From Paenibacillus_S vulneris (lineage in GTDB: Bacteria; Bacillota; Bacilli; Paenibacillales; NBRC-103111), in NCBI RefSeq assembly GCF_039543185.1, contig NZ_BAABJG010000055.1:248001-312000 (forward strand): DNA of 64,000 nt. The letters run 5' to 3'. A model generated the notes under the pieces. The model was not told the DNA's origin. It saw only the letters and a program-made list of their open reading frames with translations, and ran no database searches. This document shows, one piece after another, positions 51,215 through 58,438 of the stretch. Each line of letters begins with the position of its first letter. Position 1 is the stretch's first letter. The position numbers and the translations under genes were made by a program.

Positions 51215-51361
51215 TTACTGCGGATTCGTTTCCTTAGGGATTTCATTTAAGCTTGGAGGTACGTCGGCCGCATTTTTGGCCTGCATGACCGCTTCTTCCT
51301 CCGTAAACTTGTTTTCCTTGAAGTTCGGATTATTCTTCGTATTTTCTTTGGCATTATCCAT
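51215..51361 (-). CDS. Small 48-aa hydrophilic protein
   Basis: ATG at 51361, TAA at 51215. GGGGGTGA lies 7 bases before the start and a good terminator follows, so it is probably a real gene. The product begins MDNAKENTKNNPNF and ends SLNEIPKETNPQ; it is highly charged, rich in Asn, Lys and Glu, with no hydrophobic segment. It resembles in general character the small unstructured proteins of spore-formers, but I do not recognise a family. It faces the Spo0E-like gene divergently. Confidence 0.6.
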   Translation of the reverse strand: MDNAKENTKNNPNFKENKFTEEEAVMQAKNAADVPPSLNEIPKETNPQ

Positions 51362-51539
51362 TCACAGCTCACCCCCTCTGTCCATAGCGTTTAGTATTTC
51401 CATTTTCTAGACGGAAATGTATTTTGTAATAAAAATTTAACAAAACCCTCGACAGCGTTTTACATATTTTACATTCCGTTCGTATTATAATAACTCGATG
51501 TGAGGAAAAAAATGTAACTGATTGGGGACTAAGGGAAAA

Positions 51540-51737
51540 ATGGATGATGTATTGCTGAAAAGTAATATGGAGAAGATGCAAAACCGGCTGTATCAATTGG
51601 TTGAAAAATCCGGCAGCTTGGTGGATCCCCGGGTGGTTGAATTAAGCCAGCAAATCGACCATTTGGTTGTCACCCTGCAGCAAAGAAGACTTAAATATCA
51701 CCGGACAAGCCTCCTTAAAAATAAAGCCTCTTTTTAG
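51540..51737 (+). CDS. Spo0E-like aspartyl-phosphate phosphatase
   Basis: 65 aa from the ATG at 51540, with AAGGG about 5 bases upstream; a TTG at 51522 would add six residues without support. The two-helix hairpin of the family is clear: MQNRLYQLVEKSG, then the signature SQQIDHLVVTLQQ, corresponding to the SxxLDxLI motif that contacts Spo0A. Known members dephosphorylate Spo0A~P and delay sporulation. Here the Leu of SxxLD is Ile. It stands alone. A TATAAT at ~51484 may be its -10. Confidence 0.85.
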   Translation: MDDVLLKSNMEKMQNRLYQLVEKSGSLVDPRVVELSQQIDHLVVTLQQRRLKYHRTSLLKNKASF

Positions 51738-51746
51738 AAGTCGCCC

Positions 51747-51775
51747 TTGATAAACATTACATGATGTGTTATATT
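51747..51775 (+). promoter_or_regulatory. SigA-type promoter of the 63-aa gene
   Basis: TTGATA (51747-51752), 17-base spacer, TATATT (51770-51775). Four to five of six matches in each box at ideal spacing. The leader to the ATG at 51880 is about 98 bases. Confidence 0.7.
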
Positions 51776-51879
51776 GAAATCAAGCAAAATCAAGGTTTTT
51801 TGCTGACATGGCACTCTCATTGCAGCTGGAATCCCCTATCTTGATGCAGCATAACGATCATGTAAAGGAGCGATTTGAT

Positions 51880-52071
51880 ATGGCTTACCAAGCTCAAAAC
51901 CAGCAGGACAAACAGACCATTTCCGTTGAGTTGACTTTAAATGAGGCATTGGCTTTAACAGGTGTACGTTTTCCTCAGAATCATCAATTGGAAGTGGACG
52001 CCATGAGTAAAATTAAACGTTCATTAGAGGATCAGATTTTGCTTGATCCCAAGAGGAAAACGGTTCAATAA
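51880..52071 (+). CDS. Small 63-aa protein, unknown function
   Basis: The ATG at 51880 has AAAGGAG 9 bases upstream; the frame is open to 51808, but that start has no such site. The product begins MAYQAQNQQDKQ and contains TLNEALALTGVRFP, then a basic C-terminus (KIKRSLEDQILLDPKRK). It is soluble, with one probable helix. It has its own promoter and terminator, so it is a free-standing expressed gene. No recognised family. Confidence 0.65.
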   Translation: MAYQAQNQQDKQTISVELTLNEALALTGVRFPQNHQLEVDAMSKIKRSLEDQILLDPKRKTVQ

Positions 52072-52093
52072 CTTAATCGCGCATAGGAATACA

Positions 52094-52127
52094 GATCTCC
52101 TCCCCCATTGGGCAGAGGGGATCTTTT
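52094..52127 (+). terminator. Terminator after the 63-aa gene
   Basis: GATCTCCTC ... GAGGGGATC with one wobble, loop CCCCATTGGGCA, then CTTTTTG. The following gene's possible -35 (TTGGGC) lies in the loop. Confidence 0.75.
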
Positions 52128-52153
52128 TGTATATAATGAACTTATACAAAAAG
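52108..52153 (+). promoter_or_regulatory. Promoter and operator-like palindrome of the M20 gene
   Basis: TTGGGC (52108-52113), 18-base spacer, TATAAT (52132-52137). An 11-bp perfect inverted repeat, CTTTTTGTATA (52123-52133) and TATACAAAAAG (52143-52153), surrounds the -10 and start point, a typical position for a repressor site. Confidence 0.5.
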
Positions 52154-52178
52154 CTTCACCAAAGGAGTTTGAGAAACC

Positions 52179-53351
52179 ATGAAAACAACTATCGCAGCAA
52201 CTATCGATCAACATGCGGATACATTTATTGAAATCTCGCGCTATATCGGAGAACATCCCGAGCTTGGGCATGAAGAATGGTTAGCCTCACGCCGGCTGAT
52301 GGATGAGCTGAAGCGCCATGGATTTGAAATTCAAAATCCGGTGCTGGATTTGCCTACCGCTTTTATCGGTACGTTTTCCAGCGGAAAGCCCGGCCCTGTC
52401 GTTGCTTTTTTGTGCGAGTATGATGCTCTAGCGGATCTTGGGCATGCTTGCGGCCATCATATCATTGGAACGATGGGCATTGCGGCGGCGATCGGACTGC
52501 AATCGGTCATTCGTGAAACCGGCGGTACCATTCGTGTCTATGGCACACCGGCCGAAGAAACCAAAGGCGCCAAAGTCCCCATGTCGGCCGAAGGCTTGTT
52601 CGATGATGTCGATTTTGCCCTGATGGCTCACCCCTATCATACGTACGAGAAATCCGGAGAATCGTTGGCTATGGATGCCATTCAATTCGAATATTTCGGC
52701 AAAGCCGCACATGCCGCGGCAAGCCCCTATGAAGGTGTTAATGCCTTGGATGCCGTATTGCTGCTCTTCCAGTCGATCAATGCGCTCAGGCAGCAGCTCC
52801 AAAGCCACGTTCGGATTCACGGGATCATTCCGGAGGGCGGGAAAGCGGCCAATATCATTCCGGATTATGCCTCAGCGCAATTTTATGTGCGATCATCCAA
52901 CCGGCCATATACTGACGAGGTCGTGCAGAAGGTCATGCGCTGCGCCGAAGGGGCCGCTCTCCAAACCGGTTGTACGCTCAAGACCTCCAATTACGAGTTC
53001 TCCTATGATGAGCTCATTACCAACCAGACTCTATCCGACCTGTTTACCAAAAATTTGATCGCTATGGGCGTCAAAGAGGAAGAAATCCAGTACGGCAAGG
53101 ATCACGGCTCTGTCGATCTCGGAAATGTATCGAGACATTGTCCGACCATCCATCCATATATTAAGGTTATTGATGAAGTCCATCTTCTTCATACCAAAGA
53201 ATTCCGTGATCTCGCGATGAAGGATCGCGCCTTCGAAGGAATGCTTCTCGGAGCCAAAGTGTTGGCGAACACCGCATATGATGCGATTGCCAATCCGGAC
53301 ATTTTGAAGGCCATCCGTGATGAATTCAAAAAAAGCTTGAATAGAGCCTAG
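52179..53351 (+). CDS. M20-family amidohydrolase (AbgB/N-acyl amino acid hydrolase type)
   Basis: 390 aa. Metal-site motifs: CEYDALADLGHACGHHIIG (residues ~81-99), GTPAEETKGAKV with the catalytic Glu-Glu, MAHPYHTY, a dimerization domain with GKAAHAAASPYEGVNALDA, and a C-terminal TKEFRDLAM His/Glu region. It hydrolyses an amide of an amino acid conjugate or a p-aminobenzoyl-glutamate-like substrate in the cytoplasm. AAAGGAG is 11 bases before the ATG. It stands alone under a promoter with an operator-like palindrome. The exact substrate is unknown. Confidence 0.92.
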   Translation: MKTTIAATIDQHADTFIEISRYIGEHPELGHEEWLASRRLMDELKRHGFEIQNPVLDLPTAFIGTFSSGKPGPVVAFLCEYDALADLGHACGHHIIGTMGIAAAIGLQSVIRETGGTIRVYGTPAEETKGAKVPMSAEGLFDDVDFALMAHPYHTYEKSGESLAMDAIQFEYFGKAAHAAASPYEGVNALDAVLLLFQSINALRQQLQSHVRIHGIIPEGGKAANIIPDYASAQFYVRSSNRPYTDEVVQKVMRCAEGAALQTGCTLKTSNYEFSYDELITNQTLSDLFTKNLIAMGVKEEEIQYGKDHGSVDLGNVSRHCPTIHPYIKVIDEVHLLHTKEFRDLAMKDRAFEGMLLGAKVLANTAYDAIANPDILKAIRDEFKKSLNRA

Positions 53352-53375
53352 GCAAGCAATCGCAGTAAAAAAGGA

Positions 53376-53404
53376 TTGAAATGCCAATTGGCTTCTGCTA
53401 TGCT
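53376..53404 (+). promoter_or_regulatory. SigA-type promoter of the leader peptide/kinase unit
   Basis: TTGAAA (53376-53381), exactly 17 bases, TATGCT (53399-53404). The predicted start is near 53411, just ahead of the leader peptide's ribosome binding site. Confidence 0.72.
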
Positions 53405-53439
53405 TCTCTTAATGGTGATCTTAGGAAGGAGACAATAGG

Positions 53440-53517
53440 ATGAATTCAATTCTGAAGTCTTGCAAGCAGCACGGACTGCTCTTTCCTATTCAGCTTATAA
53501 CGGCAATGAAGAACTAA
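53440..53517 (+). CDS. 25-aa leader peptide
   Basis: ATG at 53440 with AAGGAG 8 bases upstream; TAA at 53515-53517. The peptide starts MNSILKSCKQHG and ends QLITAMKN. Its last three codons and stop lie in the 5' arm of the terminator hairpin at 53509, so a ribosome reaching or pausing there would block hairpin formation. This is the geometry of a translation-controlled attenuator. No run of one amino acid is present, so the signal sensed is not obvious; a nucleotide- or drug-dependent mechanism is possible. Confidence 0.6.
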   Translation: MNSILKSCKQHGLLFPIQLITAMKN

Positions 53518-53543
53518 GGCCTTGTGCTTTGGTTCTTTTTTTT
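53509..53543 (+). terminator. Attenuator-like terminator before the kinase gene
   Basis: AAGAACTAAGGC (53509-53520) pairs over 12 bp (two G-U) with GCTTTGGTTCTT (53526-53537), loop CTTGT, followed by a run of T to 53543. It lies 53 bases ahead of the kinase ATG and shares bases with the leader peptide's stop. Extra GTTCTT copies at ~53556-53568 could pair alternatively with the 5' arm. Confidence 0.8.
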
Positions 53544-53596
53544 GCCCCAAGACTTGTTCTTTGTTCTTAAAAGCCACTTTTATGGAGGTGCAGCAG

Positions 53597-54337
53597 ATGT
53601 CCAGGTACAATCGCATTCTGATCAAGCTAAGCGGCGGCGCCGTTGCCGGAGCCAATGATTTCGGCTTTGATCCCGACCGTCTGGAGCATATCGCCCGAGA
53701 AATCGAAAGTGTGGTAGCGATGGGAATCGAGGTTTCCATTGTTATCGGAGGCGGCAATATATTCCGGGGAAATATGGCCGAGTATTGGGGTATTGAACGT
53801 GTGGAAGCAGATAATATCGGCACATTGGCCACGGTGATTAACAGCTTGATGCTGAGGGGGGTACTGAAGCTAAAGACGGGCAAAGAGGTCCGGGTGATGT
53901 CTTCGTTCCCTGTAAATTCAGTTGCCGAGCCCTACATTCGGCTGCGCGCCATCCATCACCTTGAAAAAGGCTATATTGTGATTTTTGCCGGCGGCAACGG
54001 CCAGCCTTATGTAACAACGGACTATCCGTCGGTCCAGCGTGCCCTTGAGGTAAACTGTGACGCAATTCTTGTTGCGAAGCAAGGGGTTGATGGCGTATTG
54101 GACAGCGACCCTAGGTTGAACCCATCTGCCAGACCGTACGCTTCCTTGCCGTATGATGAGGTGCTGAACCAAAACCTGACGGTCATGGATCAATCCGCCT
54201 TTATTCTCGCTAGAGATTACAAGCTGCCGGTGTTCGTGTTTAACTTCGATAATGCCGGCTCCATGAAAGCAATTTGCGAAGGAGAGCCGGTCGGAACCGC
54301 AATCTATCACGGCGCCCCTATCGCATATAGAGAGTAG
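53597..54337 (+). CDS. UMP kinase-like protein (PyrH family), divergent
   Basis: 246 aa from the ATG at 53597 (GGAGGTG 6 bases upstream); the frame runs back to 53522 through the terminator, so the longer form is unlikely. Amino-acid-kinase fold: ILIKLSGG at the N-terminus, GGGNIFRG, ADNIGTLATVINSLMLRG, VAEPYIRLRAIHHLEKG, AGGNGQPYVTTDY and AKQGVDGVLDSDP. These match PyrH, which phosphorylates UMP to UDP, but AGGNGQPYVTTD differs from the usual GGTGNPFFTTD, so it may be a second, specialised paralog. It is controlled by a leader peptide and terminator and ends convergent to the amino-acid ABC genes. Confidence 0.85.
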   Translation: MSRYNRILIKLSGGAVAGANDFGFDPDRLEHIAREIESVVAMGIEVSIVIGGGNIFRGNMAEYWGIERVEADNIGTLATVINSLMLRGVLKLKTGKEVRVMSSFPVNSVAEPYIRLRAIHHLEKGYIVIFAGGNGQPYVTTDYPSVQRALEVNCDAILVAKQGVDGVLDSDPRLNPSARPYASLPYDEVLNQNLTVMDQSAFILARDYKLPVFVFNFDNAGSMKAICEGEPVGTAIYHGAPIAYRE

Positions 54338-54350
54338 GCAGGGCTTAAGC

Positions 54351-55073
54351 TTACAGCACCTTGCCCAGGAACTCCTTCGTTCTTGCTTGCTGGGGATTCG
54401 CGAATACCTCCGCCGGATTCCCCTGCTCGATAATTTTGCCGCCGTCCATAAAGACGAGGCGGCTGCCCACTTCCCGGGCAAAGCCCATCTCATGGGTGAC
54501 TACCACCATGGTCATACCGTCCTTGGCCAGCTGCTTCATGACATCGAGCACCTCCCCAACCATTTCCGGATCCAGTGCGCTCGTGGGCTCATCGAATAAC
54601 AGCATATCCGGCGACATGGCCAGCGCACGTGCGATGGCGATTCTTTGCTTTTGTCCGCCGGAGAGCTGACCCGGGTACCGGTCCGCTTTATCCAGAAGCC
54701 CGATTTTGCGAAGCAGCTCATGAGCGATTTTATTCGCCTCTTCCGTACTCATGCCTTTCAGCTTGCGGGGAGCTAAAGTAATATTTTCCAGAACCGTCAT
54801 ATGCGGGAAGAGATTAAACTGCTGAAACACCATGCCCATTTTTTGACGCAGCTTGTTAATATCCGTCTTTCCATTCAGCAGCGAGATCCCTTCGAATACG
54901 ACATCGCCTCCTGTCGGCTGTTCCAGCAGGTTCAAGCAGCGCAGGAACGTGCTTTTTCCGGAACCGCTCGGTCCAATAACAACGACGACTTCTCCCTTGG
55001 CGATATCGATGTCAATCCCGGTCAATACATGATGATTACCAAAAGATTTGCGTAAATCCGTTACTTTAATCAG
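54351..55073 (-). CDS. Polar amino acid ABC transporter ATP-binding protein, GlnQ/ArtM type
   Basis: 240 aa if translation begins at CTG 55073 (or 239 at ATT 55070). The conserved N-terminus IKVTDLRKSFGNHHVLTGI lies before the first ordinary start codon (TTG 55025), and a stop (TGA) precedes it, so a rare start codon overlapping the permease's GATTAA end seems to be used, with AAGGAGG 10 bases before CTG. Walker A GPSGSGKST, signature LSGGQKQRIAIARAL, Walker B MLLFDEPTSALDPE, H-loop VTHEMGFA. It drives uptake through the 55066 permease. Confidence 0.93.
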   Translation of the reverse strand: MIKVTDLRKSFGNHHVLTGIDIDIAKGEVVVVIGPSGSGKSTFLRCLNLLEQPTGGDVVFEGISLLNGKTDINKLRQKMGMVFQQFNLFPHMTVLENITLAPRKLKGMSTEEANKIAHELLRKIGLLDKADRYPGQLSGGQKQRIAIARALAMSPDMLLFDEPTSALDPEMVGEVLDVMKQLAKDGMTMVVVTHEMGFAREVGSRLVFMDGGKIIEQGNPAEVFANPQQARTKEFLGKVL

Positions 55074-55746
55074 AGGTCCTCATCCTCCTTTCGGCAATAC
55101 CGAGAATCTTGGATAACGTGAAGGTGATGACAAAGTAAATAAGCGCGGCGATAATGAGCGGTTCGAACGGCCGGAAAGAATTACCGCGAACTGTATCCGC
55201 GTTGTACATCAGCTCGCTGATTCCGATGACGGACACGATGGACGATTCCTTGATAATGACAATGAACTCGTTGCCTAGAGCAGGCAGCACGTTGCGAATC
55301 GCCTGCGGCAAAATAATGAAGCGCATGGCCATGCTGTGAGGCATACCAAGCGATCTCGCCGCCTCCATCTGTCCTTTATCGATGGCTTGAATCCCTGCAC
55401 GGAACGTCTCGGCCACATAAGCCGCACTGTTAACCGATAATGCAACGACCCCGGCCATAAATTCGGGGAACGCAGTCCCTAAGGCAGGAACCTCCGGGAA
55501 TTGGATTCCGAGCTTCGGCAAGCCGTAGTAAAACAAAAACAGCTGCACGAGAAGCGGAGTTCCTCTAATAAACTCGATGTACGCAGTGGCGATCATCTTC
55601 AATGGAGCTATCCGGGATAGGCGCATCAGAGCCAGGATTACCCCGAGAATAACACCGATAATGACGGTAAACAAAGACAACAGCAAGGTTACCTTGGCGC
55701 CATTCAAGAAAAACATGTAGTACTTAGGCAAAAAAGAAAAATCCAC
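55066..55746 (-). CDS. Polar amino acid ABC transporter permease
   Basis: 226 aa from the GTG at 55746, chosen because AGAAGGAG lies 8 bases upstream and the product (MDFSFLPKYYMFFLNGAKVT) begins like the family; the open frame to 55806 covers the intergenic hairpin. About five membrane segments (VTLLLSLFTVIIGVILGVIL first), and the EAA loop GQMEAARSLGMPHSMAMRFIILP. It overlaps the ATPase gene by 8 bases. Partner of the binding protein at 55834. Confidence 0.95.
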   Translation of the reverse strand: MDFSFLPKYYMFFLNGAKVTLLLSLFTVIIGVILGVILALMRLSRIAPLKMIATAYIEFIRGTPLLVQLFLFYYGLPKLGIQFPEVPALGTAFPEFMAGVVALSVNSAAYVAETFRAGIQAIDKGQMEAARSLGMPHSMAMRFIILPQAIRNVLPALGNEFIVIIKESSIVSVIGISELMYNADTVRGNSFRPFEPLIIAALIYFVITFTLSKILGIAERRMRTSD

Positions 55747-55780
55747 CGGATCGGCTCCTTCTTCTAGTTGTAATAAACCA

Positions 55781-55817
55781 AACAAAAACCCGACGGATCT
55801 CCGCACAGGTTTTTGTT
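55781..55817 (-). terminator. Hairpin between binding-protein and permease genes
   Basis: AACAAAAACC (minus strand 55817-55808) pairs with GGTTTTTGTT (55790-55781), with an inner GCGGAGATCCGTC. Such hairpins after a binding-protein gene usually stop part of the transcripts or protect the upstream mRNA, giving more binding protein than permease. Confidence 0.65.
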
Positions 55818-55833
55818 ATCGTGCTTGGTCTTA

Positions 55834-56673
55834 TTATTCCACCAAATCGTTCGCTTCCATTACAAATTTATCCACGGTTTTGTCCTTCATCAGCTTGTCC
55901 AGCGAAGCATTCATTGCATCCACCAGATCGGAGCTTCCTTTCTTCACTGCGATAGCAGAACCGCTGTCTTCCGTAGACAATTTGATATCCGAAATGATCA
56001 GATCTTGATTTTTGGACAAGTAAGCAGTTGCTACAGGCTGCTCAACTACTAAAGCTTCTGTCTTCTTGCTCTTCAAATCCAGCATCAGGTCGGAGATTTT
56101 GCCAAGAGCCTTCATCTCGGAGCCTGGCATTTGCTTGGTCACGATTTGTTCCTGCGTAGCACCTTTTTGTGCGCCGACTCTCTTGCCTTCCAAATCTTTG
56201 ATAGATTTGTATTTATCCTTGTCCTCCGCACGAATAACCACCGTTTGCACCGCTGTATAGTAGATTTTGGTGAAATCTACGCTTTGCTGACGTTCCGGCG
56301 TCGGCGTCATTCCGGAGATGATGAAGTCAATATTGCCCGCTTCCAATGCTGGCAGCAAGCCTTCATACTTCAAATCTTTGATTTCAAGCGTGACACCCAG
56401 ATCTTTGGCTAGAGTTTTGGCAATCTCAATATCAAAGCCTACGATCGTATCCTTGCCGTTGACTTCTTTATGAAACTCATAAGGAGGATAGTCGGCGCTA
56501 GTACCTACGACAATTTTGCCCGCTTTTTTAATTTGCTCCAGCTTGGTTGCCTTAGCCTCTTCCGGTTTACCTGCGCCAGCCGAGGAAGAATCTGCCGCCG
56601 GTTTTTGTCCGCATGCCGATAGAAGCAGAACCAGGCTTAAAAGCATAAGAATGATAGCTTTCGATTTAAACAT
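55834..56673 (-). CDS. Amino acid ABC transporter substrate-binding lipoprotein
   Basis: 279 aa. Signal peptide with lipobox LLSAC (Cys21), a short Ala/Ser-rich linker, then the SBP_bac_3 domain: IVVGTSADYPPYEFH, GFDIEIAKTLAKDLG (the family signature), and DFIISGMTPTPERQQSVDFT, whose Arg binds the substrate carboxylate. AAAGGAG is 9 bases before the ATG. It is first gene of the three-gene importer. The exact amino acid (Arg, His, Gln, cystine and so on) is not clear from sequence. Confidence 0.95.
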   Translation of the reverse strand: MFKSKAIILMLLSLVLLLSACGQKPAADSSSAGAGKPEEAKATKLEQIKKAGKIVVGTSADYPPYEFHKEVNGKDTIVGFDIEIAKTLAKDLGVTLEIKDLKYEGLLPALEAGNIDFIISGMTPTPERQQSVDFTKIYYTAVQTVVIRAEDKDKYKSIKDLEGKRVGAQKGATQEQIVTKQMPGSEMKALGKISDLMLDLKSKKTEALVVEQPVATAYLSKNQDLIISDIKLSTEDSGSAIAVKKGSSDLVDAMNASLDKLMKDKTVDKFVMEANDLVE

Positions 56674-56704
56674 TGGTCAATTCTCCTTTCTAAATAACTT
56701 CCAC

Positions 56705-56733
56705 ATTATATCCCACATGCCCCGCTTTGACAA
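56705..56733 (-). promoter_or_regulatory. SigA promoter of the amino acid ABC operon
   Basis: Minus strand TTGTCA (56733-56728), 17 bases, TATAAT (56710-56705). A near-consensus promoter ~32 bases before the binding-protein start codon. Confidence 0.85.
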
Positions 56734-56847
56734 TAACGTAATCTTTACGACAGAGGGCTAGAAAATCTATGATTCGCTCTAGCATTACTCCCCCATAGTT
56801 TAGTATAATAAAAAGGTTTTGAAGCAGCTACCATCGGAGGAATAGCA

Positions 56848-57750
56848 ATGATTACCAATAAAAGAAGCCCTTTCCCATTGTGGATAGTTTTTACCGCGGG
56901 GATCATAGCCATCTCGTTCTCATCTATCTTCGTCAAGCTGTCATCAGCACCGGTCTCGGTATCCGGGATGTACAGACTCTTCATTACAAACCTGCTGATG
57001 CTGCCTATGATGTGGAAATATATACCAAAAATTAAGAAGCTATCCAGAAAGGATTGGCTCTTGCTTATCGGCTCCGGTGCAGCTCTCGGCCTTCACTTCC
57101 TGCTATGGATGGCTTCCTTGAAATACACGTCGGTAGCAAGCTCCACCGTGCTTCTTACTTTGGAGCCGATCTTTGTTCTGGCCGGAGCCTTCATCGTTTA
57201 TCGGGAACGGACAACCACAGCGGCAGTGGCCGGAATCTGCCTTGCGGTCCTAGCCGCTATGATGATTGGGTTTAAAGACTTTACCGTTTCGGGGGGCGCA
57301 TTGCTAGGGGATCTGCTCTCACTTCTGGGGACTGCTGCCGTTGCGGTACATATGCTTCTGGGTCAAAAACTGAGCAAGCATATCCCCTCTCTGCTGTACA
57401 GCTTTGTCGTATTCTTAGTGGCCGGGATATGCTTTGCCATCTACAACGGCTTTAACGGATATTCGTTCATTGATTACTCGATTAACGAATATGTCTTATT
57501 TCTGCTGTTAGCTATTGTGCCTACAGTATTTGGCCATGTTCTGTTCAATTGGGCACTCAAGTATGTTAACGCAGCCTCCGTGTCCAGCGCCGTCTTGGGG
57601 GAGCCGATAGGAGCCACCCTTTTAGCCTGGATGATCCTGGGGGAATCCATCAATGCGATTCAGGTTGCTGCAGGTCTTTTGCTTATATTCGGCGTATGGA
57701 TATTCATTAGAAACAATCATGTCCGGTATGAGCCACAAAAAGCTCAGTAG
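56848..57750 (+). CDS. EamA-family transporter (DMT superfamily)
   Basis: 300 aa with ten predicted membrane segments in two EamA repeats (first ~IVFTAGIIAISFSSIFVKL; second repeat from ~LLGDLLSLLGTAAVAVHML). It ends with a short positively charged tail. GGAGG is 7 bases before the ATG. It exports or imports a small metabolite across the membrane; the substrate is unknown, as usual for this family. It diverges from the amino acid importer and ends in a shared bidirectional terminator. Confidence 0.93.
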   Translation: MITNKRSPFPLWIVFTAGIIAISFSSIFVKLSSAPVSVSGMYRLFITNLLMLPMMWKYIPKIKKLSRKDWLLLIGSGAALGLHFLLWMASLKYTSVASSTVLLTLEPIFVLAGAFIVYRERTTTAAVAGICLAVLAAMMIGFKDFTVSGGALLGDLLSLLGTAAVAVHMLLGQKLSKHIPSLLYSFVVFLVAGICFAIYNGFNGYSFIDYSINEYVLFLLLAIVPTVFGHVLFNWALKYVNAASVSSAVLGEPIGATLLAWMILGESINAIQVAAGLLLIFGVWIFIRNNHVRYEPQKAQ

Positions 57751-57778
57751 CAGATTCATGATAGGGTAGAGAAAAATG

Positions 57779-57811
57779 AAAAACGGCGCTCCGCGTACGG
57801 AGGCCGTTTTG
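57779..57811. terminator. Bidirectional intrinsic terminator
   Basis: AAAACGGC-GCTCCG-CGTA-CGGAG-GCCGTTTT, symmetric with A and T runs on both flanks. It serves the convergent EamA gene and the secreted-protein gene. Confidence 0.85.
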
Positions 57812-57826
57812 GTGTATTACAGCATA

Positions 57827-58282
57827 TTAAAATAGCGGAGTCTTCGCCCACCAGATTTCATAGTGAATGCTTTGATCTACCTTGCTAGGGTTAAACGGCT
57901 TCGCCTTGATATCCAGCACCCCGCCCGGAGCAAGATTAATTTCCCAAGATTCGCGGCCAGTTGCAGAAAATACACGATTAGCGACAGAACCTAGCCCTGT
58001 GACTCCAATGGAGCTTATGAAATAATCGTAGCTTCTATCATCAATAGTATCGAAATTAATATAAAAATGCTCAAATGCAGAGGAAGTATTCGTGTGTTTA
58101 TAATAATCGGCATCGGAATAAGAAGTAAAATACCCTCTGAAATTATCGCTGTAGCCATAAAATATCATAGGATCATTGTACGTTGTGCCTTTTCTATACG
58201 TATTGGCATAGGCAGATGAGGCGATAGCGAAGACCATAATGAGTACAAATGCAGAGAGCAGCAATGACTTCATTTTTTTCAT
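57827..58282 (-). CDS. Small secreted protein, unknown function
   Basis: 151 aa from the ATG at 58282 (GGAGG 8 bases upstream); the longer frame from 58321 lacks such a site. N-terminal signal peptide KKMKSLLLSAFVLIMVFAIASSAYA with AYA/N cleavage. The mature part is rich in Tyr, Ser and Asp (YGYSDNFRGYFTSYSDADYYK) and looks like a beta-sandwich similar in character to pre-peptidase C-terminal domains (DADYYKH, then a hydrophobic strand). No Cys and no anchor. A possible promoter is TTCCAA-17-TAAAAT upstream. Not recognised. Confidence 0.75.
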   Translation of the reverse strand: MKKMKSLLLSAFVLIMVFAIASSAYANTYRKGTTYNDPMIFYGYSDNFRGYFTSYSDADYYKHTNTSSAFEHFYINFDTIDDRSYDYFISSIGVTGLGSVANRVFSATGRESWEINLAPGGVLDIKAKPFNPSKVDQSIHYEIWWAKTPLF

Positions 58283-58438
58283 AAATTCTACCTCCCAAAA
58301 TTGGATATAAATAGCGGCCACTATTCACAGGATAATTTTACCATATATTTATATATTTTGGAATAGTATATATATTACTCCATTTTAATAGCACGTTTCT
58401 TCACTCCAATGAAGGAGAGTGGATTGTTTTTCAGATCA

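Noticed and set aside
51422..51460. Possible Spo0A box near the Spo0E-like gene
   Set aside because: CTCGACAGC is only a partial match to TTCGACAAA and is not placed convincingly.
56790..56815. Promoter for the EamA gene at the TATAAT near 56804
   Set aside because: The -10 is good, but no acceptable -35 is found at 16-18 bases, so it is not listed as a feature.
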